Positions 32,944 through 41,916 of a stretch of 64,000 nucleotides of DNA are shown here, in pieces. Position 1 is the stretch's first letter, and each line of letters opens with the position of its first letter. A program made the position numbers and the translations under genes. The notes below the pieces were generated by a model. It saw only the letters and a program-made list of their open reading frames with translations, had not been told where the DNA came from and did not search any database. The stretch spans positions 1 to 64,000 of the forward strand of contig DATAWQ010000059.1 in the NCBI GenBank assembly GCA_036267135.1, given 5' to 3'. This DNA comes from PALSA-505 sp036267135. Its GTDB lineage: Bacteria; Actinomycetota; Actinomycetes; Streptosporangiales; Streptosporangiaceae.

Positions 32944-33056
32944 CGCTGCAACATGGTAGTGGATAAGTTCCCCGGCGCTATTGAGTTCACACTTACACGG
33001 CACCTTGACTTGACGGTGACCGTTAATTTCCGGTTTAGCGGCGATATGCCGCTAAA

Positions 33057-35396
33057 TTAGGCGGCCGGCGGCTCGGGATCGCGGGGCAGGCCGAGAATCC
33101 GCTCGGCGATGATGTTGAGCTGAATGTCGGTGGTGCCGCCGCCGATCGTCAGCGCCCGGCTGAGCAGAACCTGCTTGCTCCACTGCCTGGCCTGATCGTC
33201 CTGGCCGTCCCCCGGGCGCCAGCCGGCCTCGCGGCCGGGCCCGAGTGCGCCGTCCGGGCCGGACAGCGACCAGCAGCACTCGCTGACCTGCTGGGCGTGC
33301 CGCATGCCGAGCAGCTTGCGCACGCTCGCCGTGGCGCCGGGCTCGGTTCCGGATAGCTGCCTGAGCGTGACCCGCAGCCCGAGCACATCGAGCGCGTGCC
33401 CGCCGCAGACCAGGCGGCCGACCTGCTCGCCCTCCTCGGCCAGGCCTGGATCCGGCTGGGCGGCACTCTGCCGGGCGGTACTGTGCTGGGCTGCACTGTG
33501 CTTGGCCACGCTGGCCAGCAATTCGGCCACGCCGAACCCCGACGTCCAGGACTGCGACAGGGACACCCGCTCGTTGGCCAGCGTGCTGCGGGCCACCTTC
33601 CAGCCGCCGTTGATCTCGCCCACGACGCAGTCGTCGGGCACGAACACGTCGTCGAGGAAGACCTGGTTGAACAGTTCGTCGCCGGTCATCTCGCGCAGTG
33701 GCCGCACCTCGATGCCAGGCGAGGACATGTCCACCAGGAAGTAGCTGATGCCGTCGTGCCGCGGCTCGGCCGGGTTGGTCCTGGCGATGCAGATCGCCCA
33801 CTCGGCCTGCCGGGCCAGCGAGGTCCAGATCTTCTGCCCGGTGATCCGCCAGCCGCCGTCGGCCCGCTCGGCCCGGGTGCTGATGCCGGCCAGGTCGGAG
33901 CCGGCCCCCGGCTCGCTGAAGAGCTGGCACCAGGTGAGCTGATTGCGCAGCGTCCGCGGCAGGAACCGCTCCCGCTGTTCCGGCGTACCGTAGCCGACCA
34001 GCGCGGACATGGCCCAGGCGCCGATGAACAGCACCGGCGGGCGGAGCTTGGCGGCCCTCAGTTCCTGGGCGATGATGACCTGCTCCAGCGGTGTGGCGCC
34101 GCGGCCCCATGGCTTCGGCAGGTGCGGCGCGACCCAGCCGCCGGCCGCGAACGGCTCGATCTGCTCGGCCCAGGACAGCGCGGCGATCTCGGCCAGTTCG
34201 GCCCTGATCTCGGTACGCCAGGCCTCGGCCTCGTCCGGCAGTTCGATCTCCAGCTTCCTGCGCACCCCCGCCGTGGCCAGGGCGGCGGCGTGCCGGGCCC
34301 ACCGCCCGGACGGCCCGAGCAGGGCCCGCAGCGACAGCGCCCGCCGGTAGTACAGGTGGGCCTCGTGCTCCCAGGTGTAGCCGATGCCGCCGAGCACCTG
34401 GATGCACTCGTGCGCACACTCCACGGCGGCGTCGACCGCGACGGTGGCCGCCACGGCGGCGGTGAACTCCGCCTGTGCCGCGGCCTCCTGCGCCGCGGGG
34501 GCGTCCAGCGCCCGGCCGGCCGGGCCGTCGGCGCGGTCGAGCGCCCTGGCCGTGTCCCAGACGACGGCGTCCGCCTGCTCGGCCTGGGTGAGCATCCGGG
34601 CGCACCGGTGCTTGACCGCCTGGAACTGGCCGATGGGCCGGCCGAACTGGTGCCGGATCTTGGCGTACTCAGCGGCTGTGGTCACCGCCCATCCGGCCAT
34701 CCCGGCCGCTTCGGCGCCGAGCAGCACGGCGGCCAGGCCGGTAACCGTCCGCCGGTCCAGGCCAGCCAGCACGCGCTCGGCGGGTACCACCACGCCGCCG
34801 GCGTCCAGCCGGGCGACCGGCCGGGTGAGGTCCAGGCTGTCCAGGGGGGTGACGTCGATCTCCGTCGCGTCCACGGCGACCCAGATCTCGCCCGACTCCG
34901 CGGCGACCGGCAGGACCACCAGGTCGGCCAGGGAACCGCCGAGCACCGGTGCGGAGTTGCCGGTCAGCACCAGGCTGCCCGCCGCCCCACCCCCCGCCGC
35001 GGCCGCGGTGATCCCGGCGGCGAGCGAGACGGCGCCGCATCTGGTGCCGTCGGCGAGGCTGGTCACCAGCTTGCCGTCGGCGCCCGCAGCGGCCAGCACG
35101 GCGCTGGCCAGCACGGTCGGCAGGTAGCCGCCGGGCATCAGGCCGCGGCCGAGTTCGGCCACCGCGACCGCCAGTTCGGCCAGGCCGAAGCCCTGGCCAC
35201 CCTGGCCTTCGGGCAGATGAAGGCCGAGCAGTCCCTGCGCGGCCAGGCCGGGGTGCAAGGTCTGCAGGTAGTGGGCGCTGCCCCCGTCGGGGGCGCCGAC
35301 GGCGGCCCGCAGCACCTGTGGCCCCGCGTTCCGCTCGGCCCAGCCACGCACCGATTCAGCCAGTGCCTGATGCTCTTCCGTGACCGGCAGTGCCAT
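33057..35396 (-). CDS. Double-domain acyl-CoA dehydrogenase (FadE34-like)
   Basis: The 779-residue protein contains two tandem acyl-CoA dehydrogenase units. Unit 1 (about 1-370) has ARKIRHQFGRPIGQFQAVKH-type helices (YAKIRHQFGRPIGQFQAVKH) and LGGIGYTWEHEAHLYYRRAL. Unit 2 (about 380-779) has FSEPGAGSDLAGISTRA, QKIWTSLARQAEWAICIART and the C-terminal GGTTDIQLNIIAERILGLPR. Mycobacterial FadE34/ChsE3, a sterol side-chain enzyme, has a similar doubled layout. The nearby P450 of CYP124/125/142 type makes a lipid or sterol role possible, but the genes are not in one operon. ATG 35396 opens MALPVTEEHQALAESVRGWA. Confidence 0.8.
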   Translation of the reverse strand: MALPVTEEHQALAESVRGWAERNAGPQVLRAAVGAPDGGSAHYLQTLHPGLAAQGLLGLHLPEGQGGQGFGLAELAVAVAELGRGLMPGGYLPTVLASAVLAAAGADGKLVTSLADGTRCGAVSLAAGITAAAAGGGAAGSLVLTGNSAPVLGGSLADLVVLPVAAESGEIWVAVDATEIDVTPLDSLDLTRPVARLDAGGVVVPAERVLAGLDRRTVTGLAAVLLGAEAAGMAGWAVTTAAEYAKIRHQFGRPIGQFQAVKHRCARMLTQAEQADAVVWDTARALDRADGPAGRALDAPAAQEAAAQAEFTAAVAATVAVDAAVECAHECIQVLGGIGYTWEHEAHLYYRRALSLRALLGPSGRWARHAAALATAGVRRKLEIELPDEAEAWRTEIRAELAEIAALSWAEQIEPFAAGGWVAPHLPKPWGRGATPLEQVIIAQELRAAKLRPPVLFIGAWAMSALVGYGTPEQRERFLPRTLRNQLTWCQLFSEPGAGSDLAGISTRAERADGGWRITGQKIWTSLARQAEWAICIARTNPAEPRHDGISYFLVDMSSPGIEVRPLREMTGDELFNQVFLDDVFVPDDCVVGEINGGWKVARSTLANERVSLSQSWTSGFGVAELLASVAKHSAAQHSTARQSAAQPDPGLAEEGEQVGRLVCGGHALDVLGLRVTLRQLSGTEPGATASVRKLLGMRHAQQVSECCWSLSGPDGALGPGREAGWRPGDGQDDQARQWSKQVLLSRALTIGGGTTDIQLNIIAERILGLPRDPEPPAA

Positions 35397-35530
35397 AGCT
35401 CACCTCGTCAGTAGCCCGGATACCCACTCTAGAACCGGATTCGGTTTCTGCGGAAGGTGGGCCGCTCTCCGGTCGCGATAGCGAACGCATAGCGGCGGGG
35501 GTGATTCTCATCACAAACAATTTGTCCCGG

Positions 35531-35576
35531 TTACCAGCGGGTAGCATAATGGTGTTACCGACGAGTAGGTCATACC
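35531..35576. promoter_or_regulatory. Repeated TTACC..CG.GTAG boxes ahead of the FadE5-like gene
   Basis: TTACCAGCGGGTAG (35531-35544) and TTACCGACGAGTAG (35555-35568) are 24 bases apart and match at 11 of 14 positions. They lie 54-67 bases upstream of the start codon and overlap CATAAT-like promoter sequence. They could bind a TetR- or GntR-type regulator of fatty-acid genes; the regulator is not in the window. Confidence 0.35.
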
Positions 35577-35597
35577 GGCTGAGTGATGGAGCCTCCG

Positions 35598-37427
35598 ATG
35601 GGCCACTACAAGAGCAACCTGCGCGACATCGAGTTCAACCTCTTCGAGGTGCTGCAACGGCAGGACCTGCTGGGCCGTGAGCCCTACCCCGAACTCGACG
35701 AGGAGACCGCCAGGGACATCCTGGCCGAGGTGGAAAGGCTCGCCTCGGGGCCGCTCGCGGAGAGCTTTACCGACGGCGACAGGAACCCGCCGGTCTTCGA
35801 CCCGGCCACCGGTTCGGTGCAGATGCCGGAGTCGACCAAGAAGTCGTTCCAGGCCCTGATGGACGCGCAGTGGTACCGGCTGGACCTGCCGGCCGGGCTG
35901 GGCGGGACCGGTGCGCCCCGCTCGCTGTGCTGGGCCCTCGCGGAGCTGGGGCTCGGGGCCAACCCCGCGGTGTGGATGTACTCGGGCGGCCCGGCCTTCG
36001 CCAAGGTGCTGTACCAGATCGGCACGCCGGAGCAGCAGCACTTCGCCGAGTTGGCGGTGGAGCGCGGATGGGCCCCGACCATGGTGCTGACCGAGCCCGA
36101 CGCCGGCTCCGACGTCGGCGCCGGCCGGACCAAGGCGATCGAGCAGCCGGACGGCACCTGGCACCTGGAGGGCGTCAAGCGGTTCATCACCGGCGGCGAG
36201 CACGACATGTCCGAGAACATCTTCCACCTGGTGCTGGCCAGGCCGGAGGGGCACGGGCCCGGCACCAAGGGCCTGTCCATGTTCCTGGTGCCCAAGTACC
36301 TGGTGAACCCCGACGGCACGCTCGGCGAGCGCAACGGGGTCTACGCCACGAACGTCGAGCACAAGATGGGCCTGAAGGCCTCCACCACCTGTGAGCTCAC
36401 CTTCGGCGCGAGCCGCCCGGCCGTGGGCACCTTGGTTGGTGGCGTGCACGATGGCATCAAGCAGATGTTCATGGTCATCGAGCACGCCCGGATGCTGGTC
36501 GGCACGAAAGCCATCGCCACCCTGTCCACCGGCTACCTGAACGCGCTGGACTTCGCCCGCGACCGCGTCCAGGGCGCCGATCTGGCCCAGATGCTGGACA
36601 AGACCGCGCCGCGGGTGACGATCATCCACCACCCCGACGTCCGGCGCATGCTCATGATGCAGAAGGCGTACACGGAGGGAATGCGGGCTCTCGTCCTGTA
36701 CACGGCCACCCTCCAGGACGCGGCCCAGGTCGCCGCCGTGGCGGAGGGGGACGCAGCGGCAGACCAGCTGGCCGCCCAGCTCAACGATCTGCTGCTGCCG
36801 GTGGTCAAGGGGGTGGGCTCGGAGCGCTCCTACGAGATGCTCGCGCTGTCCCTGCAGACGCTGGGCGGCTCGGGCTTCCTGCAGGACTACCCGATCGAGC
36901 AGTACATCAGGGACGCGAAGATCGACAGCTTGTACGAGGGCACGACCGCGATCCAGGGCCTGGACCTGTATTTCCGCAAGATCGTCAAAGGCAACGGCGC
37001 CGCGCTGCAGCATCTGCTCGGCCAGATCACCGAGTTCACGCAGGCCGAGGCAGGCAACGGCCGCCTCAAGTCAGAGCGGGCCGCGCTGGCCCGTGGCGTC
37101 GGTGAGATCGAAGGCATGCTGGCCTCGATGACCGGCTTCCTCACCCAGGCGATGGAACGGCCGGATGAGGTCTACCGGGTCGGCCTGAACACCAACCGGC
37201 TGCTGCTGGCCCTCGGTGACCTGCTGATCGGCTGGCTGCTCGCCCGGCAGGCCGAGATCGCGCTGGCGGTGCTTGACCGGGGGACCGGCGAGCAGGACTT
37301 CTACCTCGGCAAGATCGCCGCGGCCCGGTTCTTCGCGGCCACGGTGCTGCCCAGGCTCAGCGCGGACCGCGAAATCGTCGAGCAGACCAGCCTGGACCTC
37401 ATGGAGCTCCCCGAATCCGCGTTCTGA
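35598..37427 (+). CDS. Acyl-CoA dehydrogenase, FadE5-like
   Basis: The 609-residue enzyme begins MGHYKSNLRDIEFNLFEVLQ and closely follows mycobacterial FadE5 as I recall it. Shared blocks include MVLTEPDAGSDVGAGRTKAI, VKRFITGGEHDMSENIFHLV, EHKMGLKASTTCELTFG and SLQTLGGSGFLQDYPIEQYI, then DAKIDSLYEGTTAIQG with the catalytic Glu in YEGT. It has the long C-terminal helical extension of this subfamily, so it is about 200 residues longer than short-chain enzymes. ATG 35598 is preferred over GTG 35583 because GGAG lies six bases ahead. FadE5 acts broadly in beta-oxidation. Confidence 0.88.
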   Translation: MGHYKSNLRDIEFNLFEVLQRQDLLGREPYPELDEETARDILAEVERLASGPLAESFTDGDRNPPVFDPATGSVQMPESTKKSFQALMDAQWYRLDLPAGLGGTGAPRSLCWALAELGLGANPAVWMYSGGPAFAKVLYQIGTPEQQHFAELAVERGWAPTMVLTEPDAGSDVGAGRTKAIEQPDGTWHLEGVKRFITGGEHDMSENIFHLVLARPEGHGPGTKGLSMFLVPKYLVNPDGTLGERNGVYATNVEHKMGLKASTTCELTFGASRPAVGTLVGGVHDGIKQMFMVIEHARMLVGTKAIATLSTGYLNALDFARDRVQGADLAQMLDKTAPRVTIIHHPDVRRMLMMQKAYTEGMRALVLYTATLQDAAQVAAVAEGDAAADQLAAQLNDLLLPVVKGVGSERSYEMLALSLQTLGGSGFLQDYPIEQYIRDAKIDSLYEGTTAIQGLDLYFRKIVKGNGAALQHLLGQITEFTQAEAGNGRLKSERAALARGVGEIEGMLASMTGFLTQAMERPDEVYRVGLNTNRLLLALGDLLIGWLLARQAEIALAVLDRGTGEQDFYLGKIAAARFFAATVLPRLSADREIVEQTSLDLMELPESAF

Positions 37428-37439
37428 CTCCCGCGCTGG

Positions 37440-38942
37440 TCACGAGCCCCTGACGTAAAGCCACACGGTCAGGTGACCCTGCAGCGCCCACCTGTGCTCG
37501 AGGTGGAAGGCGGAACTGATGTCACCGCCGGGGCTCTGCACGTAGCGGTCAGCCCCCACGACCCAGATCCGTTGGACACCAAGCTCCCGCTGCTTGAGCA
37601 CGGCCGGCGGAACGGCCGTGGCGTACAGGCGGCCCGCGACGGCGGCGGTTTGGTCCAGGCCGATGTCGCGCAGCGAGGAGAAGCCCTCCGGGTAGGCCTG
37701 AAGCCATGGCGGGATCAGCCCCAGCGGATAGACCCAGGCATCGCCGGGCTTCTCATGGGCGCTCAGGAACCTGGACGCGACGAGCATGCCTTGGTTTGGC
37801 ACCCGAAGCGCCAGTTGAGCCGGCAGGGCCAGCGCGAGCACCAGGGCGAAGGCCACGGCTCGCACCGGCAGCCGCAGCGTGGCGAGCCCGCACCCGACCA
37901 GCAGGGCCACCGCTGGCAGGCAGTAGGTGATGTAGCGGGGATAGTAGACGGGCATGATCTCGGAAACCGCGAGCAGTATGGCGGGCGGCAGCACCAGCCA
38001 CGGCAGGGCCAGCCATCCGATCAGGCGGCCCCCGTCCGGGGCTGTCCCCTCCGTGGCCAGCGGCCAGATCGGCGCGAGCCGGGCGCCGCAGAGAATTCCG
38101 AGCACGCCGAGTTCGCCCAGGACGACCATCGACACCGTCGATCCATCCGTCAGCAGCTTGGCCGCGCCGACGGCGGCCACCCAGCCTGGCTTGGTTATCC
38201 AGGCGATCGCTACCCGCTGCTCCCAGCCGAGCATCAGCAGGGGCGCCATCGCCACGCCGGCGGCGACGAACGTCACCACCCACAGGCGGACGGAGCCGAA
38301 CGGGCTGCTGTCCGTCCCCCGGTGCCGTCGGCGCAGGCCGATCAGCGTGACCACGTGCGCGGCCATGAGGAGCAGCCCGAACATGTGGAGGTAGCCGAGC
38401 AGCACCAGTGACAGGCCGTAACCAACGAACCAGCGGCGTTGCGGGTCCTGGATGATACGGACGAACAGGTAGCTGGACAGCACGGCGGCCGCGGTGGCCA
38501 TCGCGTAGGGCCGGGCGTCCTGGCCCTGCGCGCTGACCGTGGGCAGGAAGGCGAAGACGAGCCCGGCGCACAGGCCGGCCCGGCGGCTCACCAGCCTGCG
38601 GGCAATGGCGGTGACCCCCAGGGCAGTGGCGGCCATGGCCAGCGCGGAAGGGAACCTGGTCGCGAATTCACCGGTTCCGGCCACCGCGGCCACCGGCCAC
38701 AGCACCAGGTAATACAAGCCATGCACGGCATCGATGTTCGCGAGCATGCGGAACAACTGCGGCACCGACCGCGAAACGGCCGACACAGTATCGGCCTCAT
38801 CGCCCCAGTAGGCGCTATTGCCGATGCCCCATAGCATCATGACCAGTGTGACGGCCGGGCCCACGACCAGCGTCCAGTCCAGCCGCCGCTGCGCGGTTCG
38901 CTCCAGGCGATCTATGGGGATTTCGCTGACGGCAGTGCTCAT
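37440..38942 (-). CDS. GT-C (GT39-like) membrane glycosyltransferase
   Basis: The 500-residue protein has about ten membrane helices. The first external loop reads GNSAYWGDEADTVSAVSRSV, with the DE pair typical of GT-C transferases using polyprenyl-phosphate sugars. YYPRYITYCLPAVALLVGCG is the conserved later motif. The C-terminal part (about 400-500) is soluble. The family includes mannosyl- and arabinosyl-transferases. ATG 38942 is supported by AGGAG upstream. It is convergent with the FadE5-like gene, only 12 bases apart, without an obvious terminator. Confidence 0.8.
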   Translation of the reverse strand: MSTAVSEIPIDRLERTAQRRLDWTLVVGPAVTLVMMLWGIGNSAYWGDEADTVSAVSRSVPQLFRMLANIDAVHGLYYLVLWPVAAVAGTGEFATRFPSALAMAATALGVTAIARRLVSRRAGLCAGLVFAFLPTVSAQGQDARPYAMATAAAVLSSYLFVRIIQDPQRRWFVGYGLSLVLLGYLHMFGLLLMAAHVVTLIGLRRRHRGTDSSPFGSVRLWVVTFVAAGVAMAPLLMLGWEQRVAIAWITKPGWVAAVGAAKLLTDGSTVSMVVLGELGVLGILCGARLAPIWPLATEGTAPDGGRLIGWLALPWLVLPPAILLAVSEIMPVYYPRYITYCLPAVALLVGCGLATLRLPVRAVAFALVLALALPAQLALRVPNQGMLVASRFLSAHEKPGDAWVYPLGLIPPWLQAYPEGFSSLRDIGLDQTAAVAGRLYATAVPPAVLKQRELGVQRIWVVGADRYVQSPGGDISSAFHLEHRWALQGHLTVWLYVRGS

Positions 38943-39609
38943 CCATCTGCTCCTGAGGGGTTTCTGGAGTCGGGCGCATACCGGCAAATGCCGGCCCAGG
39001 TCACCCCCCTGGGACAGCCCCCGTCGAATGGAATCCTTTATCTAATGAACGTTGTAACCGATTACTGCGTTGCCTCATTTTAGTAAAGGTCATCAAAAAG
39101 TTACGGACACACCCGCAGAGTGCAGACGGGTGTGAAAGTCCGCCACGCCAATGGAAGGCGAGGGCGGCGGGACGAACGAAGGGGAAGGGGCAGTAGAGAG
39201 GAGAGAGGCAGAAGGTGGCGCGGCGAGGCCTCCCCGGTGGTGCCCGCGGCGGCCGGGAGCGGGAGCCAGACGGGGCGAGGTGACGGCCACCGTCCAACGC
39301 ACGCGGAGCCGCCGGGACATGATCATGGGTGAACGCATGCTTAGACGATGCGTAACGGCGGGCCCGCGGGTCAACGGATCCGGCCTACTCTCCAGACTTC
39401 TGGAATTTGCCGGAATCCGGGCCGTACCGCCTGGCCGGGCGGGGCGGACGGTAGAACGGTGGCATGATCTGGCATCTGCTGCCGCTGGCGCAGTGGCGCT
39501 CCGAACCCGAGTCGCCGTACGTACCCGGTCAGGCCGGGTAGCCAGGAAGCCGATCAACTTTAGGCGGGTTTGGCGTTTGGATTGCTTCCGCTTTCGCTAC
39601 GGTGACTGG
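38943..39609. other. Long intergenic region with an AT-rich promoter part and a purine-rich tract
   Basis: This 667-base gap lies between divergent membrane-protein genes. Bases 39030-39110 are A/T-rich and probably hold the promoter of the leftward glycosyltransferase. CACACCCG (39109-39116) and CGGGTGTG (39128-39135) form a hairpin. From 39150 to about 39240 the plus strand is strikingly purine-rich, with repeated G runs. It is open in one frame but encodes low-complexity sequence, so I treat it as non-coding leader. TACGGT at 39598-39603 could be the -10 of the rightward gene. Confidence 0.5.
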
Positions 39610-41856
39610 GTGGATTCTGGAGGCGGCACAGCCGGAACAGGCGGACGGACCAGCAGCGACGAGGCGGTGAGCACCTCGTCCACGGGCGAGGCATCTCCCG
39701 TGGACGGGAACGGCGCCATAGAACATCCATCCCCCAGGGACGACACCAGAGACCCAGTCTCCCGGGACACCAAGGGCACCAAGGCTGAACCGGAGAGCCG
39801 TGCGGAGCAGTTCCGGCTCGTCTTCTCCAGCTTCCTCATGTTGTTCGTCGAGCTGGCCCTGATCCGCTGGGTCACCTCCAACAACGTCTACGTGACCAAG
39901 TCCACGAACTTCGTGCTGCTGGCCAGCTTCCTCGGCATCGGCATCGGGTTCATGAACATCCGGACCAAGCGCGACTACATGCGCTGGACGCCGGTGACCC
40001 TGCTGGTGCTGGTCGGATTCGTGCTGGGCTTCCCGGTCATCCTGGCCAGCACGTCCGGGGCCCACCCGTACCGCGGCCTGCACAACATGCTCGCCCTGCC
40101 GCAGTGGCTCAGCCTGTCGATCGTCTTCGTGCTGGTCGTGGGGGTCATGGCCGGGCTCGGCCAGGGCGTGGGCCGGATCTTCACCAAGTTCAAGCCGCTG
40201 AGCGCCTACCGGCTGGACATCGCGGGCAGTATCGCCGGCATCCTGCTGTTCTCGCTGCTGTCGTTCCTCGACCAGCCGCCGGCCACCTGGGGCTTCATCG
40301 CCTGCATCGGCCTGATCGTAATGCTGGCCCCGAAGGTCAAGTGGTACCAGGTCACGGCCGCGCTCGCCATCATGGCGCTGCTCGGCATCGAGTCGTTCGT
40401 GCCCGACCAGACCTGGTCGCCGTACAACAAGCTGTCGATCAACGCCACCCACGGCGCGAACGCGGCGCTGTACGTGTCCGCCAACAACATCCCCTACCAG
40501 GCGGCCCGCTCGCTGGCCGTGCTGAAGAAGCAGAAGCCGTTCTACTTCTATCCGTACCTGCACATCCCCAAGTCTCAGCTCAAGAACGTGCTGATCATCG
40601 GGGCCGGCACCGGCAACGACACCACGGTGGCGCTGTCCGAGGGCGCCCAGCACATCGACTCGGTGGAGATCGACCCGGAACTGCTGCAGATCGGCCGCGA
40701 CCAGAACCCGAGCCAGCCCTTCGAGAACCCGCGGGTGACCACGCACAACGCGGACGGCCGGGAGTTCCTCGAGGACACCAACAAGAAGTACAACCTGATC
40801 CTGTTCGCGCTGCCGGACTCGCTGGAGGCGGTCTCCGGCCAGTCCGCGGTCCGGCTGGAGAGCTTCCTGCTCACCAAGCAGTCGGTGCAGGCGGTGAAGG
40901 CGCACCTGGTCCCGGGCGGCACGTTCTCGATGTACAACTACTACGCGCCGTTCCTGCTCAACCGGTACGCCAGCACGATCGAATCCGCGTTCAGCCGGGT
41001 GCCGTGCCAGAACATCGGCCCGCCGCTCGGTGGCCGCCGGCTGGCCGTGCTGACCGCGCACCTGGACGGGCCCGTGCCCGGCTGCGCCACCTACTGGCAC
41101 GGCGCTCAGGTCGCGCCGTCCACGGACGACCATCCGTTCCCGTACCTGCCCACCGCCACGATCCCGGCTGCCTACCTGTGGATGCTCGGCGCCATCCTGC
41201 TCGGCTCCCTGATCCTGGTGCTGCTCGGCGGCGGTGTGCTGACCCGCCGCGGCCTCGCCGGCCTCGGCGAGTTCCGCGGCATGCACCGCTATATCGACCT
41301 GGCCTGCATGGGCGCCGCGTTCATGCTGCTGGAGACCAAGAACGTCGTGCAGTTCGCGCTGCTGTTCGGCACGACCTGGTTCGTCAACTCGCTGGTCTTC
41401 GCGGGCGTGCTGATATCGGTGTACCTGGCCGTGGAGACCGCGAGACATATCAAGCTGCCGCCGGCCTGGGTGCTCTACGTGCTGCTGATCGCCTCGCTGG
41501 TGGTCACCTGGGTGGTGCCGCCCGACGACCCGCTCGGCCTGCCACTGGTGCCGCGCTTCCTGGCCGCCGCCGCGCTCGCGTTCGCGCCGGTCTTCCTGGC
41601 CAACCTGGTGTTCTCGCAGCGGTTCGCCAACGTCGAGGCGATGAGCTCCGCGTTCGCCGCGAACCTGCTCGGCGCGATCGTCGGCGGCGTGCTGGAATAC
41701 CTCGCGCTGGCCACCGGCTACCGCTTCCTGCTGGTCGTGGTGGGCATCCTGTACGGGCTGGCCTTCGCGACCCGGCCCTGGCGCAAGAAGGCAGCCTCAG
41801 CGACGGCGCCGCAGTCAGCGACCAGGCCAGCCTCAACCACAGCGGTTACCACCTAG
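39610..41856 (+). CDS. Membrane protein with a spermidine-synthase-like domain
   Basis: The start is probably GTG 39610, six bases after a TACGGT -10-like element; longer in-frame starts back to 39151 would add 153 low-quality residues. The 748-residue protein has an N-terminal acidic linker, about six membrane helices, and a Rossmann domain of polyamine-synthase type (LIIGAGTGNDTTVALSEGAQ, HIDSVEIDPELLQIGRDQNP, YNLILFALPDSLEAVSG, GGTFSMYNYYAPFLLNRYAS). A second helical bundle follows. The DSVEID segment binds the nucleotide-type cosubstrate. Such membrane-bound synthase-like proteins are common but uncharacterised; polyamine synthesis should not be assumed. Confidence 0.75.
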   Translation: MDSGGGTAGTGGRTSSDEAVSTSSTGEASPVDGNGAIEHPSPRDDTRDPVSRDTKGTKAEPESRAEQFRLVFSSFLMLFVELALIRWVTSNNVYVTKSTNFVLLASFLGIGIGFMNIRTKRDYMRWTPVTLLVLVGFVLGFPVILASTSGAHPYRGLHNMLALPQWLSLSIVFVLVVGVMAGLGQGVGRIFTKFKPLSAYRLDIAGSIAGILLFSLLSFLDQPPATWGFIACIGLIVMLAPKVKWYQVTAALAIMALLGIESFVPDQTWSPYNKLSINATHGANAALYVSANNIPYQAARSLAVLKKQKPFYFYPYLHIPKSQLKNVLIIGAGTGNDTTVALSEGAQHIDSVEIDPELLQIGRDQNPSQPFENPRVTTHNADGREFLEDTNKKYNLILFALPDSLEAVSGQSAVRLESFLLTKQSVQAVKAHLVPGGTFSMYNYYAPFLLNRYASTIESAFSRVPCQNIGPPLGGRRLAVLTAHLDGPVPGCATYWHGAQVAPSTDDHPFPYLPTATIPAAYLWMLGAILLGSLILVLLGGGVLTRRGLAGLGEFRGMHRYIDLACMGAAFMLLETKNVVQFALLFGTTWFVNSLVFAGVLISVYLAVETARHIKLPPAWVLYVLLIASLVVTWVVPPDDPLGLPLVPRFLAAAALAFAPVFLANLVFSQRFANVEAMSSAFAANLLGAIVGGVLEYLALATGYRFLLVVVGILYGLAFATRPWRKKAASATAPQSATRPASTTAVTT

Positions 41857-41866
41857 CTGCCGGGCG

Positions 41867-41895
41867 CCCGGGCGGTTTCAGCGAAACCGCCCGGG
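41867..41895. terminator. Convergent terminator
   Basis: CCCGGGCGGTTTC (41867-41879) pairs perfectly with GAAACCGCCCGGG (41883-41895) around a three-base loop. It lies between the rightward synthase-like gene and the leftward E2 gene. Confidence 0.85.
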
Positions 41896-41916
41896 GCACC
41901 CAGGCAGGCCAGGACG

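Noticed and set aside
33396..35414. 672-residue rightward frame opposite the doubled acyl-CoA dehydrogenase
   Set aside because: No motif, biased Gly/Arg/Gln composition, and the opposite strand has two clear dehydrogenase units.
39151..39609. Upstream extension of the synthase-like protein by 153 residues
   Set aside because: The added sequence is Arg/Gly-rich low complexity over a purine-rich tract, and a -10-like box lies just before the GTG at 39610.
39529..41448. 639-residue leftward frame opposite the synthase-like gene
   Set aside because: Gln/Glu/His/Val-rich antisense product with no recognisable domain.
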